Assembly (NCBI GenBank): GCA_963849065.1
Contig: CAWKFM010000002.1
Span: 583,014-647,013, forward strand
Source of the DNA: TOLSYN sp963849065
Lineage (GTDB): Bacteria > Acidobacteriota > Terriglobia > Terriglobales > Acidobacteriaceae
Direction of reading: 5' to 3'
DNA: 64,000 nt
Notes under the pieces: model-generated
Told to the model about the DNA's origin: nothing
Databases searched by the model: none
Seen by the model: only the letters and a program-made list of their open reading frames with translations
Program-made: the position numbers and the translations under genes
Part shown: piece by piece, positions 59,371 to 64,000 of the stretch
Layout of the letters: the number at the start of each line of letters is the position of its first letter
Position numbering within the stretch: position 1 is the stretch's first letter

Positions 59371-62159
59371 TGCCAACTACCACCGCGGAACACAACCGAT
59401 CTCTTGTCACGCCGGGAATCTTCTCTCTGCTTCCCATACGCGACTTTCTTCCAGGAGCACTGACGCCTGCCGATGGGGTCATGGTGCGTACCGATGGATG
59501 CTACGTTGCGGGCTTCCAGCTTGGCGGCTCACTGACGTATTTCGGCGACGACGCCGCCATGAACGAAATGAAGTCGCGGATCGAGGCCCTGCTTCGTACG
59601 ATTCCCGAAGAGAGCATGCGCGTCCAGTTCCGCTACGAGGTCGTTGAGAACGCGAATGGTCTCATCGATCGTTACGAAGCGCTTCAACGAACGGAGTCCG
59701 ATGTCGCACGCCGCATGGATGCCATTCGAATGGAAGGATGGAGAAAGGAAGAAGAGCACGGCGAGTTTCTGACGCGCCTGGCCGCGGTGTATTTCATCTG
59801 GGACCCCGCTCTCCATGAGAGCCTGAATCGGACCACAACCAGCGTGCTGGCCGGCCACAAAGATGAGCCGAAAGCACAGGCGGCCAAAGCGGCGGAGCCT
59901 GAGACGGGCGGCGGCTTCCCTGGCGCAATCAGGCGTTTCTTCAAGAAAACAGCAGCGCCGGTCTCAACCGAGGCGCAGGCACAGATCGGCAAGAAGAAAC
60001 ACCTGTCCATCGTCACTCAGTTCGAGAGTTTCCTCCGTGGCATTGAGTCGTCCTTGAAAACAGCGGGGTTAGATCCGTCGCGCATGGCTGCAGAGGAGTT
60101 TTTTGCGGAGGTGAGCCGCGCGCTGAGTCCAAATTCTGTGACCAGGCGAAATTTCCGCTCCCCGAACCTTCTGGGCACTCGCCCCCTCACGGCACGCGAG
60201 CAGTTGGGAAGTGTGTCGATCCTGAACGAGGCGGAAGACTACCTCAATATCGACGGCTTTTTGTACGGCTGCATCACGATGAAGGTTCCACCTGAGGCAA
60301 CCTTCCCAGGAATCATCCGGGAGCTGCTTACCTGCGGCTTTCCTCTCACCATCTCCGTCCACATCGTCATACCGAACCAGCAAAAGGTGATTGAGAAGTA
60401 CAAGAGCCGCTATAAGAAGATGCAGGCGGCGCAGACGGACAAGGATGGTAATCACAAGGTGGACGTGGGCGCCGCCGTCCAGGCCCGTGAACTATTGGAG
60501 ATCCAGGAGCGCCTCATCTCCGGCTCCTGCAAGACGACGCAAGTGTCTTTCTCCATCACGTATCGGACATCCAAGCCGGCGACGACTTCCAAAGAATACG
60601 AACAAGCGGAGCGCCAGCTTGCAAGTTGCCGCCAGCAGCTATTGCAGGTGGTCGCCCGGAGAAATGGCGCCAATGCGCTGGCTGAGACGCTCGCGAAACG
60701 ACGCATCTTCTTCGGCACTCTGCCCGGTCTCGCAACGAGTGATCGTCGGGATATGGATCTGCTCAGCGAACACGCTGCCGATCTGGTGCCGCTGGAGATG
60801 CCGTGGAGCGGTATGCAGCGCGAGCCGCTGACCTTATGGCACACGCCATACCGGCATCTGCTCCCGTATTCACCCTTCGATGCGAGCCTGGAAAATGCCA
60901 ATGCACTGATCTGCGCCAACTCCGGCTCCGGCAAAAGCGTTCTCATCGGCAAACTGCTCCTTACGTGTGCCCGCCGCGACACTAAGGTGTCCATCCTCGA
61001 GCGCGGCGATTCCTACAAGACCGCCGTGGAGTTAATGGGCGGACAGATGCTCAAGATGTCGCTCGATTCCAGGTTCACAATCAACCCATTCGATCTGGAA
61101 CCTGGACAGACGACGCCCTCCAAGGACCATGTTGCATTCCTTAAGACTCTCGCCCGCTACATGATTGGCGGGGGAGGGAACTACGATGCGGACATCCTGG
61201 ACGGGATATTGGATCAGGCAATCAAGACCACCTATGACCGCATCGCGTCCAAACGCTCGGGCTCTAAGACTCCTGTATTCAGCGATCTCAAGGCTGACCT
61301 GGAGACATTCCAGGAGCGCGGCCAGCCGAAGATCGAAGAATTAGCCCACATCGCGGCCTTTAAACTCGGTTCCTGGGTTGGGCAGGGAATGTATGCCAAC
61401 CTCTTCGACCGTCAGACCACGGTGCCTATGACGGCCCCCTGGCTGTATTTCAACATCGAGCAGCTCAAGGACGATCCTCGCCTTGAGACCGCGATGAGCC
61501 TGTTGATCGCCTATGCCACGACGAACCGCGCTGCGGGCGAAGCGGGCCGGCGCTCCATCGTCATCCTCGATGAATGCTGGTCTCTGCTTGATTCGCGGGA
61601 CTTGTCCGTGACGGTGGAACAGCTGTTCCGCACGGCACGTAAGCGCAATGCCTGCGTTTGGGGTGTCTCGCAGTCGGTTGAGGACTTCACCGGCACGCCG
61701 GATAATCCCAAACCCATCGGCGCCGCGATCCTCTCTACCACGGCAACACGCCTCATCGGACGCCAGAAGGGCAACATCAAGGTTCTGGAACACTTCCTTC
61801 ATTTCAACCCGATTGTCTGCAATGCGGTCAAGAGCATTGGCATGACCGAGAAAGGCAAACAGAGCCAGTTCCTGTTGGCCGTAGGCGACAACCCGGAGAC
61901 GACGCAGATCGTCTTTGTGCGCATCACGCCCTTTGAGTACTGGACCATGACCACAATGCCGCGGGAGAAGACCTACCGCGACTACTGGCAGCGTCAGCAT
62001 CCGGATCTTTCCATGTTCCACCAGCTGTACTTACTGTCGCAGCGGTATCCCAATGGCATCTCGGCTCTCCCAGAATTGCCGGAAGAGGCATCGGGAGAGG
62101 TGTATCAGTCCGTCCCAGCAGAATTTACAAGTTCACAGACGCAGGAGGCACACGCATGA
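59370..62159 (+). CDS. virB4: VirB4/TrbE-family secretion ATPase
   Basis: The 929-residue protein powers pilus assembly and substrate transfer at the inner membrane. It has an N-terminal CagE/TrbE domain (about 1-480; SLLPIRDFLPGALTPADGVM, LLTCGFPLTISVHIVIPNQQ), Walker A ICANSGSGKSVLIGK (about 510), VSILERGDSYKTAVELMGGQ, INPFDLEPG, and Walker B SIVILDECWSLL (about 727), then RKRNACVWGVSQSVEDF. Length exceeds typical VirB4 by about 100 residues, with an Ala/Lys-rich insert near 170-200. It overlaps the next gene by 4 nt (ATGA). Confidence 0.95.
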   Translation: MPTTTAEHNRSLVTPGIFSLLPIRDFLPGALTPADGVMVRTDGCYVAGFQLGGSLTYFGDDAAMNEMKSRIEALLRTIPEESMRVQFRYEVVENANGLIDRYEALQRTESDVARRMDAIRMEGWRKEEEHGEFLTRLAAVYFIWDPALHESLNRTTTSVLAGHKDEPKAQAAKAAEPETGGGFPGAIRRFFKKTAAPVSTEAQAQIGKKKHLSIVTQFESFLRGIESSLKTAGLDPSRMAAEEFFAEVSRALSPNSVTRRNFRSPNLLGTRPLTAREQLGSVSILNEAEDYLNIDGFLYGCITMKVPPEATFPGIIRELLTCGFPLTISVHIVIPNQQKVIEKYKSRYKKMQAAQTDKDGNHKVDVGAAVQARELLEIQERLISGSCKTTQVSFSITYRTSKPATTSKEYEQAERQLASCRQQLLQVVARRNGANALAETLAKRRIFFGTLPGLATSDRRDMDLLSEHAADLVPLEMPWSGMQREPLTLWHTPYRHLLPYSPFDASLENANALICANSGSGKSVLIGKLLLTCARRDTKVSILERGDSYKTAVELMGGQMLKMSLDSRFTINPFDLEPGQTTPSKDHVAFLKTLARYMIGGGGNYDADILDGILDQAIKTTYDRIASKRSGSKTPVFSDLKADLETFQERGQPKIEELAHIAAFKLGSWVGQGMYANLFDRQTTVPMTAPWLYFNIEQLKDDPRLETAMSLLIAYATTNRAAGEAGRRSIVILDECWSLLDSRDLSVTVEQLFRTARKRNACVWGVSQSVEDFTGTPDNPKPIGAAILSTTATRLIGRQKGNIKVLEHFLHFNPIVCNAVKSIGMTEKGKQSQFLLAVGDNPETTQIVFVRITPFEYWTMTTMPREKTYRDYWQRQHPDLSMFHQLYLLSQRYPNGISALPELPEEASGEVYQSVPAEFTSSQTQEAHA

Positions 62160-62950
62160 GTTCATCTCCCACGAAAACCACCCCCTTCCGGCGGTTTGTC
62201 TTCGCCGCCGCTCCGCTCCTTGTATTGCTGTTGGTGTGGCCGGCCGGGCACGCCTATGCAGACATATTTAGCGCGTTCACGGACTGCTTTAACACCGTGA
62301 CCAAGCTCGGAGGCTCCACCTCGAACATCGACGGCACCAGTAACCAGCAGGAGCAGTTTTTAACCAACACGATCTACCCGCAGTCCTTAATCGGCCAGGC
62401 ACACTCGTCGATCTCTACGACGAGCTCTACGTACCGGCCATGGATGACCAGTGTGATGGCGCTCCCCACAAACAGCGCCACAGCGATCAGTTCCATGAAA
62501 TTGGAGTCTGCTACGCGAGGGGGCGCGAGTGTGCCACCGTCGCAGTTGCAGTCCTCCTTTCAAACCACCTACGGCGCGCCCGTCTCGGCCAAGGGGTCCT
62601 CACCGTTCACGCAGACCGTGACCGACATGTCCGATTCACAGGCGCTGGATGTCTTTTCCCTCACCTCGGCCTCCGATTTCACGGCAAACACGCTCATCTC
62701 CCAGTCCCATACCGTCGAGGACTCGGGCGCCGCGGTTGCGCCGGGGAACGCGGATCACGCCGCGCTTCAGGCGAAAGCATTGGAGTTGTACTCGGCCGCG
62801 ATCCGCCACAAGCTTCTGGCGGCCAATCTCCGATTGGAATCGGTTGAACTGGCGAACACCACAGGGGCGATCAAGCAACAGATGGTTCACCCGGTACCAG
62901 CAAGCACCTATCTGGTCTCGGGTTCCAGCGCCTCAAGCACAACCAAATAA
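62156..62950 (+). CDS. VirB5-like exported protein, copy 1
   Basis: The 264-residue protein has a signal peptide (FVFAAAPLLVLLLVWPAGHA, cleavage near AYA) and a long helical mature part: NQQEQFLTNTIYPQSLIGQA, then SSTYRPWMTSVMALPTNSAT, and AALQAKALELYSAAIRHKLL. Helical exported proteins after virB4 are VirB5/TrbJ-like pilus-tip or core components. There is a single Cys in the mature protein. It shares an outline with the next gene, so the two may be paralogues. Assignment rests on position and structure. Confidence 0.6.
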   Translation: MSSSPTKTTPFRRFVFAAAPLLVLLLVWPAGHAYADIFSAFTDCFNTVTKLGGSTSNIDGTSNQQEQFLTNTIYPQSLIGQAHSSISTTSSTYRPWMTSVMALPTNSATAISSMKLESATRGGASVPPSQLQSSFQTTYGAPVSAKGSSPFTQTVTDMSDSQALDVFSLTSASDFTANTLISQSHTVEDSGAAVAPGNADHAALQAKALELYSAAIRHKLLAANLRLESVELANTTGAIKQQMVHPVPASTYLVSGSSASSTTK

Positions 62951-62994
62951 ACCGGCTTTCACATAGCCCACGAACACGAAGTAGGGAGGATTTC

Positions 62995-63810
62995 ATGTCA
63001 CTAGGGAACAAATTGAAGCAGTTCGCAACGCACCCCGTCACCCGCCGGTCCGCTTGGATGGCCGGCGCCGGCTTGTTTATCGCTTTGTGCTCGCCGACTC
63101 CTGCCCACGCCCAGATGGATCTCAGCGTTCTCATTCCCTACGTTGAGCAATTGAACAGCATGATGCAGTCCAGCCTCGGCGTGCCTCTCTCCGATATCGA
63201 CACGCAGACGGCCGCGATCAACTCGTTCACCCAAAACTCCGTATTCCCCCAGAGTCAGCTGCAGCAGTCTCAACAGATGGCAACCGGGCTGCAGACGCAA
63301 GCCAGCTCCGGCGCTTCCATCATTCAGACCTTGCGCAGCAGCTCGCAGAACTCCACAAACCAGGCATTTGAGACGGCACTGCTGTCGGGGAATCCCAATG
63401 CGACATCTGCCGTGCCGGCTTACTACACGGCGACCTACGGCGCATCATCGACGACCAACATTCCGCCCCAGATCCAGACGATCGTCGACATGAATGACGC
63501 ACTGGCACAGGACGCCATGAAGCGGTCGATTCAGATGGATGCGGTGTCGGACCGGGAACTTGATCTGGTGCAGCAGCTTCTTGGGCAGGCAAGTTCGGCG
63601 TCTTCCGGAACAGCGCCCATTCTCACGGTGCAGGCTGACGCCTGGCTTGTGCAGGCGAATGCCTATAGCCAACTGGCGGAAGCGGACCTGCTCCGCGTGA
63701 AAGCCGGCCAGCTCGCCACTACGAGCGCTGTCTACAAATTGGGCGCTTCCACGCAGTCAACCACGAGCGGCGCCTTCACCGGAATCCTCGGCTCCAAAAC
63801 GGCTCAATAA
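62995..63810 (+). CDS. VirB5-like exported protein, copy 2
   Basis: This 271-residue protein starts at ATG 62995 (AGGGAGGA 4 nt upstream) with a signal peptide (SAWMAGAGLFIALCSPTPAH, cleavage after AHA) and a helical mature part with conserved-looking pieces NSFTQNSVFPQSQLQQSQQM and QADAWLVQANAYSQLAEADL. Compared with copy 1, both have a NxxxPQS region and a C-terminal helix ending RVKAGQLATTSA or RLESVELANTTG, so they are likely distant paralogues. VirB5/TrbJ-type role is inferred. Confidence 0.6.
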   Translation: MSLGNKLKQFATHPVTRRSAWMAGAGLFIALCSPTPAHAQMDLSVLIPYVEQLNSMMQSSLGVPLSDIDTQTAAINSFTQNSVFPQSQLQQSQQMATGLQTQASSGASIIQTLRSSSQNSTNQAFETALLSGNPNATSAVPAYYTATYGASSTTNIPPQIQTIVDMNDALAQDAMKRSIQMDAVSDRELDLVQQLLGQASSASSGTAPILTVQADAWLVQANAYSQLAEADLLRVKAGQLATTSAVYKLGASTQSTTSGAFTGILGSKTAQ

Positions 63811-63823
63811 CCACCGGACGGAC

Positions 63824-64000
63824 ATGATGCTATTGCAGGCAACACCCACGAACTTCGTATCGTACCAGAGCACCATCACGAATATTTTGTCTAACGCCAG
63901 CATCACGCCCATCGGTACGGCGATCCAGGGCGTGGCAATCTCGCTGGTGGCGGTCACGGCGCTCATTGGCATCTACGAGGCCTTCTTTGATGGCGGCAAC
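63824..64000 (+). CDS. VirB6/TrbL-like membrane protein, 5' end only
   Basis: The ORF starts at ATG 63824 (GGACGGAC upstream; ATG 63827 is alternative) and is open to the edge of the window, 59 codons. It reads MMLLQATPTNFVSYQSTIT, then LSNASITPIGTAIQGVAISL and VAVTALIGIYEAFFDGGN, with a first membrane helix near residues 36-52. The position after virB5-like genes and the N-terminal layout suggest TrbL/VirB6, the polytopic channel component. Only a fragment is seen. Confidence 0.6.
   Translation, partial: MMLLQATPTNFVSYQSTITNILSNASITPIGTAIQGVAISLVAVTALIGIYEAFFDGGN

Overview
The window reads as high-GC chromosomal DNA of an acidobacterium, probably of the Terriglobia. This is an inference from protein style, not a search: a small secreted protein ending in an RPPP tail, an RND efflux operon, HzsA-like and YVTN haem proteins, very large Ig-like/RHS secreted proteins, and a divergent P-type (Trb/VirB-like) type IV secretion cluster.

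Bases 1-8100 look like stable chromosome. They hold the 3' end of an outer-membrane protein gene with a clear terminator, a small secreted protein, an RraA-like protein, and a three-gene RND efflux operon (adaptor, pump, TolC-like channel). Bases 8447-10360 are a group II intron on the minus strand; its reverse transcriptase appears to have a frameshift near its N-terminus.

At 11670-11713 lies the 3' half (anticodon loop to CCA) of a tRNA-Glu gene on the minus strand. This is the usual scar of an element integrated into a tRNA gene, and its orientation puts the element to the right. Bases 11.7-20.4 kb are a graveyard: pieces of Nudix, SRAP (YedK) and serine-recombinase genes, one intact PAP2 membrane protein, and nested insertion sequences (an IS66 remnant, an IS3 remnant, and a complete-ended IS66 with terminal inverted repeats and an exact 8-bp target duplication but frameshifted tnpA and tnpC).

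Bases 20.6-26.9 kb form a minus-strand operon: a RidA-family protein, an HzsA-like one-CxxCH propeller, a YVTN propeller with two CxxCH motifs, and a beta-propeller fused to a LivJ-type substrate-binding domain. Bases 27.4-42.8 kb form a second minus-strand block: a 2801-residue secreted protein of tandem chitobiase-like, IPT/TIG and PPC-like repeats, a small protein built from the same PPC-like repeat, a 1734-residue RHS/YD-repeat protein, and two small membrane proteins at its 3' end, where immunity genes would be expected.

Bases 44.2-47.2 kb carry small hypothetical genes and a LuxR-type regulator. Bases 47.6-51.5 kb are a compact five-gene minus-strand operon: an AbiEi/AbiEii toxin-antitoxin pair, then GIY-YIG-like, YaaA/DUF6884-like and possibly HhH-like proteins. 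This is my best candidate for an undescribed defence or DNA-processing system. From 52.0 kb to the right edge runs a tightly coupled plus-strand secretion/conjugation operon: MoxR-type AAA+ ATPase, VirB1-like transglycosylase, VirB9-like and VirB10-like proteins, two antisense genes, pilin-like proteins with a duplicated module, VirB3-, VirB4- and two VirB5-like proteins, and the start of a VirB6-like protein. No relaxase, coupling protein or integrase is visible, so the mobile-element reading is incomplete.
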